Positions 12,201 through 23,277 of a DNA stretch of 64,000 bases are shown here, one piece after another. Origin of the DNA: Campylorhamphus procurvoides (lineage: Eukaryota > Chordata > Aves > Passeriformes > Dendrocolaptidae). The DNA is taken from assembly GCA_013396655.1 (NCBI GenBank), contig WBMV01006488.1:1-64000 (forward strand), given 5' to 3'. Both the position numbers and the translations under genes were made by a program. The notes beneath the pieces are model-generated. The model searched no databases. It was not told the DNA's origin and saw only the letters and a program-made list of their open reading frames with translations. Each line of letters opens with the position of its first letter. The stretch's first letter is position 1.

Positions 12201-15200
12201 GCACTGGAAGGTGAGAAAGAAACTTCACAAAAAGGATTAAAAAAATTCTGTTATTAAAGTAGCTACACTCATGATTGATAGAGATGATGTCACTAAAAAA
12301 TCACAGCTCAGTCTGGAGGTGAGCTTGTCATGAGCTCTGTCAGATTCTTAGGTTTTCTAACAACTGTAGAATTGCAGTGATTGACTGGACAGATTTTTTT
12401 TTTTTTGCGATAGAGTCTGTGTACACATTGGACTAGAGAACTCTCCCTTTTGTAGAACCTGCAGAAGAAACTTTAATTTCATCTTACTCCTCATGAGTAT
12501 GAAAAGTGCAATGACCACAGCTTTGTTCCTTTTTTTCCACCATTGGCTGTGGAAGCAGAAAGCCTTGGCTTAGTCCTGTAGGTATAGCATTATTGCCATA
12601 AGTGAGTCGTGTGACTGGGGTGTTATGGATGTTGACAGGCTCTTCAGGAGGTATAGATGGGCAAGTGATGTCCTGTCTCATGGAAGGTACAGAATTTGCA
12701 GTTAGTGGTGGTGTGGTTAAGGACCTCCGGGTAGGGATTAAGGGGCAAACAAAAGAAGCAGATGTCATTGTGGGAGTCTGCTATAGGTATGACAATACTG
12801 ATTGTTCTTTAAGGAACTAAGAGACACCTCTGTATCAACTACCCCTGTCCTAATGGGGGATTGCAACTCGCCAGATGTTAACTGGAAATACCTTGGATGT
12901 GGGAAGACTACAGAGATTCTGTTTGCCATTGCAGAGGGAAAATCTGTGTGGTCAAAGCTCAGTTAGAGATGAAGCTGTCTAGTACTGTGAGGGACAATTA
13001 AAAGGGCTTTTTAAAATATATTAACAGCTAAATGCAGACCAGAAATAACACTGGCCCATTAATTGATGAGGATGTCACTTCATAAACAGGTATATAGAGA
13101 AAGCAGAGACCTTTAGTACTTACTTTGTCTTGGTCTTCAACACTGATGGTGGTGTTAAAGCTTGGAGAGGGATGATTACAAGAATGGTAAAATCCCAGCC
13201 AAACCCAAATGTGTGTCGGATTTGCTGCTCCATCTGGATTGCTGTAAGTCTATGGAGCCTGAGGGGGTTCATCCTAGATATGAGGGTGAAGGAACTGGCT
13301 AATGTCATCACAAGACCTGTCTAAATGCCTTCTAAATCATCTTGGGACTTTTGAGATGTCCCAGTCACCTGGAAAGTGGTGAATGTTGTTCCAATTTTCA
13401 AAAAGGGCAAGAAGGATGACCCTGGAAACTATAAGCTTGTCACTTCAGTGTCACTTCAGTGATTGGAAATTATGGAGATTATTGTGGGAGTTACTGAAAA
13501 ACACTTGAAAGACAACTCAGTCATTGGTCATAGCCAAGTATGTCTGCTAGGGGGAAGTTCTCATCTTCCTTAACTCACTCAATTTCATTTTATGATGAGG
13601 TAACTGATCTAGTTGATCAAGGGAAGCCAGTTGATGTAATCTTTTGGGATTTCAGTAGAGTTTTGGATATTCTCTCAGCCTCTTTCTGAACAAAATATCC
13701 ATCACACAGTTGGATGAACACATCATCTTCTTGAGTGAGCAGTTGGGTCATGGGTTGGGCACAGAGCATAAATGAGGTCACAACAGGTTGGTGACTGGTC
13801 ATCAGTGGGGTTCTGCGGGGATCCATCTTAGGGCAGGTTCTCTTCAATGTCTTCATGCATGACTTGCACGCAGGATTTGAAGGTATAAAAGGTTTACTGG
13901 CAAGACTAAGCGGGGAGGATCTGTTGACTCCCCTGAGGAAAGAGAAGCCCCAGAGAAGGATCTTGACAAATCAGTTGGATGGGCAATCACCAACCATATG
14001 AAATTTGACACGGGCAGGTGCCAGATTCTGCACCTGGGATGGGACAACCCCAGATGTACATACAGATTGAGGAAGGAGAAGATGAAAGCAGTGCTGTGGA
14101 AAGGGACCTGGGGGCCCTGGTTGATGGTACGTTGAATATGAATCAGCAGTGATCTGGCAGCCAGGAGGGCCAACCCTGTCCTGGGGGGCATCAGGCAAAA
14201 CATCGCCAGCAGCTGGTCAAGGGACGGGATTGTCCTGCTCTCCTCTGCACTGGGACGCCCTCACCTTGAATATTGTGTGCAGNTGGCCACTAGAGGCTGA
14301 TGTTTTTTTGACTGGAAGATGACACTCAAATGTAACTCTTCATTTTTCAACTCAAATTACTTTAAATGGATTTTTCATAGGTTTTCTGGGCAAATGTATT
14401 TCCTTTGTGGTATCTCAGAGAGCCTGTGTCTCTGTACTGTCCCAGCCTTTTGGCTGTGAGCTTAGCATGCATGGGGACAGGTGTTATGGTAAGCCTTTAG
14501 TGGTAAACTGTTCTTGAAGCCACCAGCCTAACTCCCAGGATACTTTTGCATACCTAATAATATATTGGCACATCTTGTACAAAATGCATCTTGGGCTTCC
14601 TTCCTGCTGGAGAAGTTTCCAAGTTGCAGCAATCCTGTTGATATCAAGTTTGCTAACCCAAAGTTTAATTTTTTTTAGATAGTTCACACTTTTAATCATT
14701 CTACAATGATTATTTAAAGGGATTTGTCTATTTAAAGGGATATTAGTACAGCTAAGTTGACACAATGTTGCTTACAAGTTAATTAGCAGTACCCTAACGT
14801 TTACTTATGTTAGCGGAAGCTCTTTTCCTACTTTATTGAATGCTGTGTTAACTTCTGAGTTTGCTTGCAGTAAAACTGTCTCTCAACTGTCATTGAACAT
14901 GTTTGGCATTATGACTGTTTTTCAGTACAGCTAAACAAATACATGTATTCTCTTAGAATTTTGGATGACTTGCATATTATTTCTACTGCTTCTTGATGAT
15001 TTAATTGTTCCTGGCTGTTACACTGTTCAGTTTGGTCCAAATGCTGCAGAGGATGCAATTTCCACTTCTGTTATTGTCCTACTGACTTTTTTTTTAAAAC
15101 AGGGTAGTTTTTTTCTCCTTTTTCTACAATTTCAAGTTGTTGCAGTGGTTCTAACAGTAATTAGTTCCACTGATCACCTGCAAGTTTGCCCAATGCACAT

Positions 15201-17625
15201 CCATTGTATTAGGACATAGAGTTCTTTGTGGGGAGTGTTATATTAAAGGGCATTTTTTGCTGATGTTTGGTTAAATTAAGTGTCTGGCATGTGACATCAG
15301 CTGTGAATTTTTCTTACTTCCCTACTGTAATGTAATCAATGTTCTGAGTGTCTGTTTAGCATATAGTTTAGAAACCCCTTTATTTTTGTGAAGTATCTTT
15401 AATCTCCTTTATAGTTTAAGGTCAGTGGATGCCTGGTTTGCCTTAAGAAGGTGCTAATCTTTTTGCCCAAAGCTTCACAGCTTATATTGTCATTGTTAAA
15501 CATCAGGGTTTAACATTACCCTCAGACAACCCCATTTCACAGCATCTTCACATGTAAAACCATCTTCTTCCTGCTCAGATATTGGTATCCTTGTCTTTTG
15601 CGTATTGCATCTTTGGGTATCTCAAGCTTAGTTACAAGAGGAATCTTTCTTGTTTCACTTCCTCCCCTCATCCCAAAATTCACTCCTATTTGTAGTTGGT
15701 CTGTGCTGAAATATCAGCGTGTGCTGTCCGCTGAGACTCAGTTATAAGGAAGCCTGGCACAGCTCTTGACACTATCATGTGCTATAAAAAAGAAATTATT
15801 CAAGGCCATTTCATCCTGAACTGGTTCCTATCAGGGCACCACCAATTCTCCTCATGGCTGCCCTATTATCCAGGAAGAACTGCAGATTGCCTCTGCAAGT
15901 TTTTTTATTCTTACTGTTCTCGAGGGGATACACTGCTGCTCCACTACCAGTTATGAGTTACGTTAAGGAAATAAATTCTTACCTTTCCACCTGTCATAGA
16001 TCTCTTGCCTTAGAATGCAGGTAACACTTTTCACCACATCTAGTGGTGTAACAGGGTCATCTGGGAGGGACCTGAGAACTCAACGTCTGTGATTTATGTA
16101 TCTTTTGCAAGGCCTTGAACCCACTTTTATGTAACAGTTTGTTTAAGAAAAATACTAACTGATTAATCAATGCACTTGTTATGAATCTTTAGAAATATAT
16201 ATATAGGCAGAGTTTGAATGTGTGTGTAGTAAATTCATTAATGTTGTCCTTTTTAATTTAAAGGTTGTTAAAGGAGATGGGCTGGCAGGAAGACAGTGAA
16301 AATGATGAGACATGTGCCCCACTAACAGAGGATGAGATGAGAGAGTTCCAAGTCATTAGTGAACAGGTAACACAGGCTTAATGTTCCATTGTAAACTTGT
16401 GGTTGGCTAGCCTAAATGCCTACCTTTCAGGAAGATCTGCAGTAATTTTGATGGTTAATGATGTTGCTGTTTCAGTACCATTTCAGTACTGTGCTTTTGG
16501 AAGTGAAGTTGCTTTTAAAAACACAGGGTATGACTGCTAAATGTAGCTAAGGTCCATTTGGAAAATATCAAGGGAAGGGTAAGGGAGTGCTTTCTGAGTA
16601 ATTTCAGCGTTGCTTGTGCTCGAATTGTGCAGGCTGTCTGGCTCCTCAGATTAGCCTCAGAGAATCTTTCAAGGTTTTTTGCAGTTTCCTTGAGTAGTCC
16701 AAGGTCTGCATTTTCTTTGTTGGGAATTGAGAAAGATTTAATTCACTTTTAACAAAGTGTGAAAAGGCAATCTAGACTGAATTTATTCTTAGATTGTTTG
16801 GTTTTTTTTATTAGGAGTGTTGAGTATACCTGGTTTGGTTAGTGAGTAGGACTGGAAAGGAGAATCATGTGTGGTATTAAATCTGAACATTTGATATTTT
16901 CATAAGTTTAGTCACACATATATTGATTAGAGCATTTGGAAGATTAAACTCTCAAATGCTTGTCTTATTATCCACCTTCTGCATTATGTGTGGACATGCA
17001 GTAATTCCTTTCTTGTTGTAGAATCAAGTGTTTCCTTTCTCTTCAGTGTCTGAATTTCCAATGGCATCAAGTAGACAGACTGGGTTACTCATCCCTCCCT
17101 GCTGCTTCTCTTCTGGTCACATTCCTTATTGTAGACCCTGGCCTTCATAGAATGGGTGTTTGCAGCACTGTGGGAAAGCATTGCAGAAGAGACCACTTGG
17201 GAGGAGGGATCTCTGGGGCAAGACCAATGAGGAAGTGAGTGAACTGTTGTTGACTGCAGTTTAGCACAATTGGGGGTACTTGGCTACAGGTGGCTGGCCC
17301 AGAAGTAAATGTTCTCACTGAAGTTTTTCTTTGTGTGTGTATGCAAAAAGGTAGTGATGTGGATGCAGTGTAGCCCAGGAATGACGATGTAGAGAATGTT
17401 GAATTGCAACAGATTGCTGTGTTTGGCTTTTTCTTTCTCTAAATGTATCACGTTTTCACATTTCAGTTACAAAAAAATGGCCTTCGGAAAAATGGCATTT
17501 TGAAAAATGGCCTCATCTGTAATTTTAAATTTAGCCCCTGGAAAAACAGCACTTTCAAACCTGCTCTGGAGAATGAGGATTCCGAGACGAGCAGCAGTGA
17601 TACATCAGATGATGATGACGTGTGA
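3113..17625 (+). CDS. GPBP1: GPBP1 (vasculin), nine 3' coding exons; 5' end outside the window
   Basis: GPBP1 encodes vasculin, a nuclear GC-rich promoter-binding transcription factor of the vasculin family. Nine exons (3113-3236, 3721-3944, 4611-4677, 6933-7117, 7859-7999, 8443-8604, 11585-11769, 16264-16366, 17467-17625) total 1350 bases. They join in one frame into 449 codons plus TGA, and every intron is GT-AG. Recognised landmarks are [12 protein letters not shown] at the start, [19 protein letters not shown] near residue 112, [59 protein letters not shown] (364-378) and the acidic end [13 protein letters not shown]. The DDDDV ending and the residues before it separate it from the paralogue GPBP1L1. 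Human vasculin is about 473 residues, so only about 20 N-terminal residues and the promoter are missing. The frame is intact, but the N-terminal half is unusually diverged. Confidence 0.95.
3721..3944 (+). CDS. GPBP1: GPBP1 coding exon b, divergent, with a weak acceptor
   Basis: This 224-base exon completes the split Gly codon and encodes residues 42-116. It begins [10 protein letters not shown] and ends QFEAEDF; the donor is GTAAGT. The acceptor (ctgAAG) follows an A-rich run rather than a pyrimidine tract. The basic, Gly-rich region around residues 65-85 differs most from the human protein as I remember it, with HRGGYHGG becoming HCGAYHGG and new Cys residues. The length is not a multiple of three, so skipping would break the frame. 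Confidence 0.88.
4611..4677 (+). CDS. GPBP1: GPBP1 coding exon c (67 bases)
   Basis: A short exon encoding residues 117-138 plus one base ([22 protein letters not shown]). The acceptor is tttctttcAG and the donor GTGAGT. The [12 protein letters not shown] block is one of the best-conserved parts of the family. Confidence 0.94.
5735..5800 (-). mobile_element. CR1 3'-end remnant
   Basis: About 65 bases match the terminal CR1 segment in reverse: a TATAGAATGGCTTTG tail, then GAAGGACCTTCAAAAATCAT and CTAGTCCAACCTG. The similarity stops abruptly, so this is a very short 5'-truncated or decayed copy. Confidence 0.75.
6612..6637. repeat. 13-bp perfect tandem duplication
   Basis: TAGAATTGCTGTA occurs twice back to back. 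It looks like a small slippage duplication within the intron. Confidence 0.85.
6933..7117 (+). CDS. GPBP1: GPBP1 coding exon d
   Basis: Encodes residues 139-200, from [10 protein letters not shown] through RMLVIKKGN and [10 protein letters not shown] to PPTK. The acceptor is a run of T followed by AG, and the donor is AAG|GTGAGT. By memory about 14 of 62 residues differ from human, mostly outside the MLVIKKGN and YKGLVPKP cores. Confidence 0.94.
7859..7999 (+). CDS. GPBP1: GPBP1 coding exon e
   Basis: A phase 0-0 exon of 47 codons (residues 201-247), [12 protein letters not shown] to QNSVKE. The acceptor is atgtttAG and the donor GAG|GTAAAG. Confidence 0.93.
8443..8604 (+). CDS. GPBP1: GPBP1 coding exon f
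   Basis: A phase 0-0 exon of 54 codons (residues 248-301), [12 protein letters not shown] through [20 protein letters not shown] to HDVQK. The donor AAG|GTAGTT is weaker than the others. After VDK the segment is one residue shorter than the human one I remember. Confidence 0.93.
8880..9712 (-). mobile_element. CR1 LINE fragment with internal deletion
   Basis: Reverse-oriented CR1. The 3' end (TCATAGATTCATTTATGCTG) is followed by about 100 bases of 3' sequence. The sequence then jumps to the reverse-transcriptase region, recognisable by antisense landmarks such as GAGCCCTGGGGAACATCACT, GATCTGCTCCATGACCTTCC and CTGACAGGCCTGTGGTTCCA. The part that should link them is missing. Many stops are present. 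It lies in the GPBP1 intron after exon f. Confidence 0.92.
9713..11584. other. GPBP1 intron, unique sequence
   Basis: A+T-rich intron sequence without recognised repeats. An 82-codon open frame at 10546-10794 lacks support as an exon and is probably chance. Confidence 0.5.
11585..11769 (+). CDS. GPBP1: GPBP1 coding exon g
   Basis: Encodes residues 302-362 plus two bases, [12 protein letters not shown] through ERDINRNF and [12 protein letters not shown] to SSLEAEH. The acceptor is gtttttaacAG and the donor [18 protein letters not shown] appears one residue shorter than the RNFDENEIP of human. Confidence 0.94.
11770..12599. other. GPBP1 intron before the CR1 insertion
   Basis: A+T-rich intron with a 13-base T run at 12394-12406 and no recognised gene. 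The exact 5' boundary of the following CR1 copy cannot be set by eye. Confidence 0.5.
12600..14290 (+). mobile_element. CR1 LINE, longest copy: endonuclease and reverse-transcriptase remnants
   Basis: Sense-oriented CR1 of about 1.7 kb. The 5' part gives remnants of the ORF2 endonuclease ([19 protein letters not shown] at 12738-12790, and a decayed [12 protein letters not shown] near 12850). A middle part matches the region before and within the reverse transcriptase (SQSPGKW, KRARRMT, and a degenerate GVPQGSILGP-like site near 13805). The catalytic FADD segment is missing. The 3' part resumes with [11 protein letters not shown] and RPHLEYCVQ and stops at the ambiguous base. Numerous stops and frameshifts are present. 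Confidence 0.9.
14291..16263. other. GPBP1 intron, unique sequence
   Basis: About 2 kb of intron before exon h. A+T-rich, with a T9 run near 15090 and an ATATATATATA tract at 16195-16205. No gene or repeat family recognised. Confidence 0.5.
16264..16366 (+). CDS. GPBP1: GPBP1 coding exon h, most conserved
   Basis: Completes the split Arg codon and encodes residues 364-397, [15 protein letters not shown] through [12 protein letters not shown] to ISEQ. I recall the human protein as identical across this exon. It is the core of the vasculin family C-terminal region. The acceptor is tttaaAG and the donor CAG|GTAACA. Confidence 0.96.
17467..17625 (+). CDS. GPBP1: GPBP1 terminal coding exon i with stop
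   Basis: Encodes residues 398-449, [18 protein letters not shown], then [13 protein letters not shown], then the Ser/Asp-rich tail [13 protein letters not shown] and TGA at 17623. The acidic Ser-rich tail would suit casein kinase 2 phosphorylation (inference). Confidence 0.96.
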   Translation, partial: LQKNGLRKNGILKNGLICNFKFSPWKNSTFKPALENEDSETSSSDTSDDDDV

Positions 17626-17950
17626 AGACTTCTGTAACACCCGTAGAAGCCCATTTTGTTCTCATGAAGACTGGGGATGTGTTGTCCAAAAAAAAATAAT
17701 TCTAATTTATGTAGTAACATGCCCACTAGAGGAAGAATGATGGGACTTTTCTCTTAAGGAAGCAAGGAATGTTTTGTTGGGTGTGTTGAAAATCACTGTA
17801 ATTTGTCTGTAAACAAATGTTGTAGAATGAGGCCTTGGGTTGACCCAGCATTGACTTTCATCACTGAAGCATTTCTGACTAGCAATGTGACAATGATATA
17901 AATCAGACTTTCTCACTTAATAATAAAAGCAAAGAATTGTGTAATGTCTT
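17626..17950 (+). other. GPBP1: GPBP1 3' untranslated region (proximal form)
   Basis: The A+T-rich sequence directly after the stop has no long open frame. It runs to the first AATAAA, followed by a G/T-rich stretch near 17936-17965. Transcripts may continue further, because more poly(A) signals follow and the next 1.5 kb has the same unique, A+T-rich, repeat-free character. Confidence 0.7.
17922..17927 (+). terminator. GPBP1: Poly(A) signal AATAAA, proximal, GPBP1
   Basis: A canonical AATAAA lies 297 bases after the stop codon, with T/G-rich sequence 10-40 bases downstream. This is the first good 3' end for GPBP1. Confidence 0.65.
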
Positions 17951-20500
17951 GCAAAGCTTTTGTCTTAAAATGTCTAAGAAAAAAAGGGCAGCTTGACACA
18001 GTGTTTTGCTTACCAAGTCATTTCTTTCCTATAGTGGAAGTCAATTGAGTCCACTTTGTACGCAAAAAGGGCAATGTAGCATGTTGGCTAAAATGAGCAA
18101 AGTGCACTAAAACTCTTTTCCTTAACTGAGCTGTTGAACTGTTCTATTTCCACAAATAACTGGTCTTTAGCCATTTGTAATGTCACCGTTGTTATTAGTG
18201 GCAAAATACCCTGATGTTACAGTTCCAAATTTCTAGAATTAACCTTTGAATTGAAAGCTTTAAGGGGTATTGCAAGACCCTTATTCTTACAGTGAAAACA
18301 TTTCTTATGGGAAAATAAGCAGTTTGATTTTACTATTCAACATGCAGAAAAATCATTACACTGACTGGATTTGTCCACTACATGGGAAATAAACTGATTT
18401 ACAGAGTATTGTCTCAGTGCATAGCATCATGGGTATTGTTTTTAAATCTGCTAAGTTTTGCTTGCATTTATATTAAATGTACTCTGGCAGCAGTGGCTGC
18501 ATTTCAAAATGAGGTAAAAATACTTTCAGTACAGATCTTGCTTTTACAGCAGCAGAAGTACGTTTGTGCAATAACCACCTGTTTTGCTTACCTTGTGTCA
18601 GACTTTTTCTTTAGAATTGCACATTTAAAAAACAATATTGTTTTATTCATAGTTTTATTTGATTTAGTTTAGCTCTTTAAATATTTTTCACAATTGTACA
18701 AAGTATGTAGTATTAATTCATAAAAGCACAACTGCTCTCAGTGATGTCACAGACATTTATAACATAGCTTTTATATATGTAGACATTCCCCTTCAAGATA
18801 TTTTTGAATTGTACTATTTCTTATAGTAAATTACTTGCAGTTCAGAACTGTAAAGCAGAAATATTTATGAAGTTGAGATTTTGTCCATATTTTTTTAGGA
18901 AAAATACCTTTTTTTATAAGGCGGCATCAATTTTAGGCCAAAGTTGGTATGTTTCTCTTTTTTATTTATTATTAATTTAGACAGATATTTGTATTCAAGA
19001 GGTCAGTTTTTGTATTAGAATGGGCATGCAAATGTCGGTGTAGTTAATTTTGGCATGATGTGTTGAAATACTCCATTTTCTAATCTAAATTTAACGGTAT
19101 AAAAATGTTTCTTTGATAAAGAGAAAACTACCATATCAGTAATGAAGCCTTTCCTGCCTGCATGCCTTACATACCTTTCTTGTTTTCTCCTCTTGCATTT
19201 TTTTTTAACTGACTTTGACACCCTGGTGTAGTTTGTTCACTTTTTGGTTTTCACATATTATCAACAGGATCTTCTGCCTATCCTAATTATGTAGTGGTAT
19301 GTGAATGCACTTTTTTTGATATTAAGTAAAAACTTGTTTGCCTTGGCATTACACAAAGTGGGATGTAGGCTTTTCACCCCCTCTTTATTCAGTTTAGTAA
19401 CAAGCGTCGCTTCTGTAATTAACCCTTTGGGAAGATAGTATGATTATAAAAGAACTGCGTTGCAATTTTATAGACTTGGGAAACTTACAAGTTGGAATTG
19501 AGAAAATTCTCTTTAGATAAAAGTAGAAATACTAGCTATACTTGGTACTTTTGTTTTGCTTGTTTATATCCTGAAACTGGTAATGGAAGGCATGGTTATA
19601 ATGACCTGTGAGCAAAGGAGGTAAGAGGAAGTGGGCAGTGGTTTTACTTTGCTTTGTATAATGAAACACCTTTACAGCCTTTATAACTTCTTTGTGTGTG
19701 GCTGCTTCCCTTGTGTCTGATACTTTTGGATTAATTTCTAGTCCTGTATAGTGGTCTGTTCTTTCAGTTCAGAGAGCTGACAGAGGTCTGCATAGTCCCT
19801 AGCTTAAATGGTTATCTTTCTACTCTGTTACTTCTGTTTGCCTTTCACAGCAGTGTAGAAGTGGGTAAGATTTGGTATTTCCCCTGAGGAATTGGATTAC
19901 CTTATATTTACTTAACGGCAAAGCTGAGTAGAATATTCATCATCTTTTGTGTCATCTTAAGAAACTCTTTCATTAGTCACTCATTATGGAACTCTTCAGT
20001 TTTTTTATTTTCCTGGGAAATGTTACATGAAACAATCTTTGGTTTTCATATCTTTCTTCCATAAAATGTATAAAGGCATTTTATTGCATGGTTCCCCTCC
20101 CTTTCATTCAGTGCTTGATGATGGAAAGCAGATTGACATCTGATTCTCTAGTATTTAACAATGCAGCTTTATCCATCTGTGACTTTATTCCTTTCCCAGA
20201 GCAATTTTAGTAGTTCATTGGTCCTTTTCTTCACTCATATGTAAACTGTGATCTATTCCCAGGGTAAATACTCTCTTGTTTTCTGCTTGAGCAAATGTCT
20301 GCCTTAAAGGCTTAAGAAGTTGGTGACTAAGCTTGCCATGGGAGGTACTAGTCAGCTTTGGATGGTAAAGAATGCCTGCTGGAGATAGTTCGTCAGTGCT
20401 GGGCTGAAAGAGCTTGACTTCACTGATGGTAATGACTGCTGCATGCAGACATGGCACTGCCGTATGATTTGAAGTCACGACCATTTCACTTCATCATCTG
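17951..20500. other. Post-GPBP1 unique A+T-rich sequence
   Basis: No open frame or repeat is recognised. The first 1.5 kb may belong to a longer GPBP1 3' UTR. The rest is intergenic. Confidence 0.45.
18388..18393 (+). terminator. Possible distal poly(A) signal AATAAA
   Basis: A second canonical AATAAA lies 763 bases after the stop, with a short T/G-rich segment after it. It could give a longer GPBP1 3' end; use cannot be judged from sequence. Confidence 0.3.
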
Positions 20501-21169
20501 GCTTGACTGGACAGGAAGGATGTGTTCCTGGTTCCAATTTCAACACTCCTCAAAAGCGGACAGAAGAGATAAGTCATAGATTTTCCTCATCTGCTGTGGA
20601 TGGGGGATGTGCGCTTTTCCTGTTGCTGGTGTCGAGGGTTCCTGCATTTAGGGTGGAGAGCTAGGACTGCGTTATCTCTAGAATGACCAGAGGCCTCTGT
20701 CACTGACTTGTGCAGGGTCTTTCTTGCACTTGAGGAAGAGAAACTAGTTACGTTTCCTGAAAATGGTGTTTATATTAAAGGTGTCCATTGGCTTATATTG
20801 GATCCAGTCAAGGTTCTGAAGATTTTGGTGTTCATCTCAGTCTTTGAAAAATGTTACCAAATGTGAAGAAAATTAAATTTTATTCCCCTATGCAGTGGCC
20901 CATGAGGGGAAAAAATGTGCTTGATTTGTGATGGAGACCTCAACTTTAATGTTTCTTCTTTAAGGAATACCTGTTCTACAGTAAATACATTTAAGCTGCT
21001 GGCTGCTAGAAACTGAAAGGGGTTTAGTTAAGGATGTCTTTGTTTTGCCATTTTCTCTTTGCTAGGTGGTGGCTGAGGCAGTATAGTCAGCTGCAAGGAA
21101 CTTTTGATCTGATGAAGGATTATTGCACTTGCGCACCAAGAATTACTGGCTCATTAGGATGATAAATGT

Positions 21170-21187
21170 GCTGACCAGCTGGTCAGC
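21170..21187. repeat. 18-bp perfect palindrome
   Basis: GCTGACCAGCTGGTCAGC equals its own reverse complement and contains the E-box-like CAGCTG at its centre. About 0.25 such sites are expected by chance in 64 kb, so it is only mildly notable. Confidence 0.9.
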
Positions 21188-22534
21188 TTTCCTCATGCTG
21201 TTGTTTATAGTTATCAGTGAGCTTTATTTCACACTGAATGAGGTTTGTTTCGTGCCCTGTTCTCTCTGCAGCCTTCCTAGAGGTACCTGGAAATGCCTTT
21301 GCTAAACCAGCACTGGCAGCGATCTGCAAGGCAGTCTGGCTCAGTGTGAGGCATAGGGCAGTGTCAAAAATTGTTCTGTCTCTGGAGGCTTGTGCTTCCT
21401 CAGAGATTTATAAGCAATTTCTGGGGTTTGTCTCTTAGAGGGTTGCCATCTGGAAAAGATCTTCAGACAGACTCAAGAAAACCTGATACCTCATACCAGT
21501 TTGTCAGTAGAGGGTACTACTCTTACTGAATTCAGTGCCTACAGAAGTCTGCTTCCATCACAGTCTCTTGTGCAGTCCAAGTCATCTGATGATGTGTGAG
21601 GTCTCACAGGACCTATAGTGGCACACATTTCTTAAATTGCTAGAAAGATACATGAGAGTAAGCTTGCTGCTTAGGCTTCCTTCTGTATATATCTTCTTGG
21701 ACATCTTCATAGTATGCAGCTATTTATGTCACTGGCACTAGCATGAATGTTGTAGAGAAATGACTTTCCATACTTGCAGTACAAGTGCTCATTTAGTTTT
21801 CTTTCCTACACAGGTCAAAGATACAGCTTTGAAGTAGAAGAGAGTAATTTTGGCAACTGATGATGTCAAGGCAGGCATCTGCTTAACAGACTGATGGAGC
21901 TTGCGTCAATATGGGGTACTCCTTAGGCGATGTGGGGAGGTAACTCCTGCAAGAACTAAGCAAGGCACTACAGAGTTTCAGCCTGGGCAGCAAAGGACAG
22001 CAAACTCCTTCCACTCTGTCAGGAAGGGTCAGATTTGAGAACTGATGCACGAAGTTCCAAATGCTCAAAAACTTGGAACAGCCTGGTGGCCTGAGCTATC
22101 CCATTTTGCTAGTCTACCAGACTGGCTGTGTGCTGTCCTGAGCTGTAGTCTTGTAAGCCTCTAGATTCTGCAAAGGCCTCTTTGCATCAGGTACCAACAG
22201 ACTGACTGGCTCTGAAGCCAGTCAGTATCCACAGTTGCCTTAGTGCTATCACAGTTGGGTCAAGGAAGATGATGTAGCTTTTCTTCCAAATTGTTAATCA
22301 GTATAGCCAATACCAGGTCATGATGTGCAGCTCTGATCCTGCTTACTCTAGCATAGTGGCTTTGGTGTGGTGGCTTCCCTAGGATTCCTTTTCCTTCTGT
22401 GTCATAGCTTGATGTCTGGGACCTCTGTGCTATTGTATTTGCAACTCCCATTGCATCCTGCTAAAGACTGCTGAAGTGGTACCATCTTTAGGAAGTCGTG
22501 GAGCATCCTACCTGAGCTAAAATGACAGCATCAT

Positions 22535-22553
22535 GGGGTGGGAGGGGGTGGGG
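22535..22553 (+). other. G-quadruplex motif
   Basis: The run is G4-T-G3-A-G5-T-G4, four G tracts with single-base loops, the most stable class of intramolecular G-quadruplex. It stands alone in A+T-richer DNA. Confidence 0.85.
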
Positions 22554-23277
22554 TGGCAGTGGTGAAAAACACTTGAGCTTTGAGTCATTTAGCATATATG
22601 TGTACACATATGTGTGGCATATGTGAGCTCTATTACAGTTTGAATGCAATATGAGAGGACATTGTAGAATTGTCAGCAACAACCTATTTCCTGTGCTTAG
22701 CATTTGTACCTGTTGATGTTACTGGTGGCCCATGTCATGAGTATCACATTCTTTCCTTCCCAGGGTATACAGGACTTAAATTATAGCCAGGCTGAAAGGC
22801 CTCTTCCTCAATTGCCGGGTTTACTTTTTTCCCCTAGAACATTACATTATGTAAGAAGGCATACTGTTTGAAAGGATAATGTTGGAAATGAGCTGATCTG
22901 TGAGGAATTGACATATGCTGTAAGCAGCCTGCTGAATCAAGCCACTGTTTATGCAAAGCTTCATTACCAAAAGCTGAGAAATACTTCTGTCTGCATTGGA
23001 AGGCTGTTTCAAATAGAAGCTCAGGTATGAATATAAATTACACAGATATTTTACTAAATCCTCACATGAACATTTATTTTTCTTTACTTCAATTTCTTTT
23101 GTTGTCTGTCTTCAAAGTGGGCATGCACAAATGATCTTTGTACAGAATAAATTAATTTTCATAGTTGAGATGAATGAAAATGCAATTTGGAAGGATCTGA
23201 ATGTTCCAGTTAAACTATAAATTAGTATTATTTAATTTTTAGCCTTTTAAACTACTGAAAAACAAACATTATTGCAG

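Larger units (their letters stand above)
20501..23277. other. Intergenic, moderately G+C-richer, unclassified
   Basis: More balanced base composition than its surroundings. Short minus-strand open frames lie at 21883-22068 and 22260-22451 without homology I recognise. The region contains the palindrome at 21170-21187 and the G-run motif at 22535-22553. It might be an old unrecognised repeat. Confidence 0.35.

Noticed and set aside
20501..22500. Degenerate pseudogene or old retroelement on the minus strand
   Set aside because: Short protein-like pieces appear, but I could not match them in order to any family; left as unclassified.
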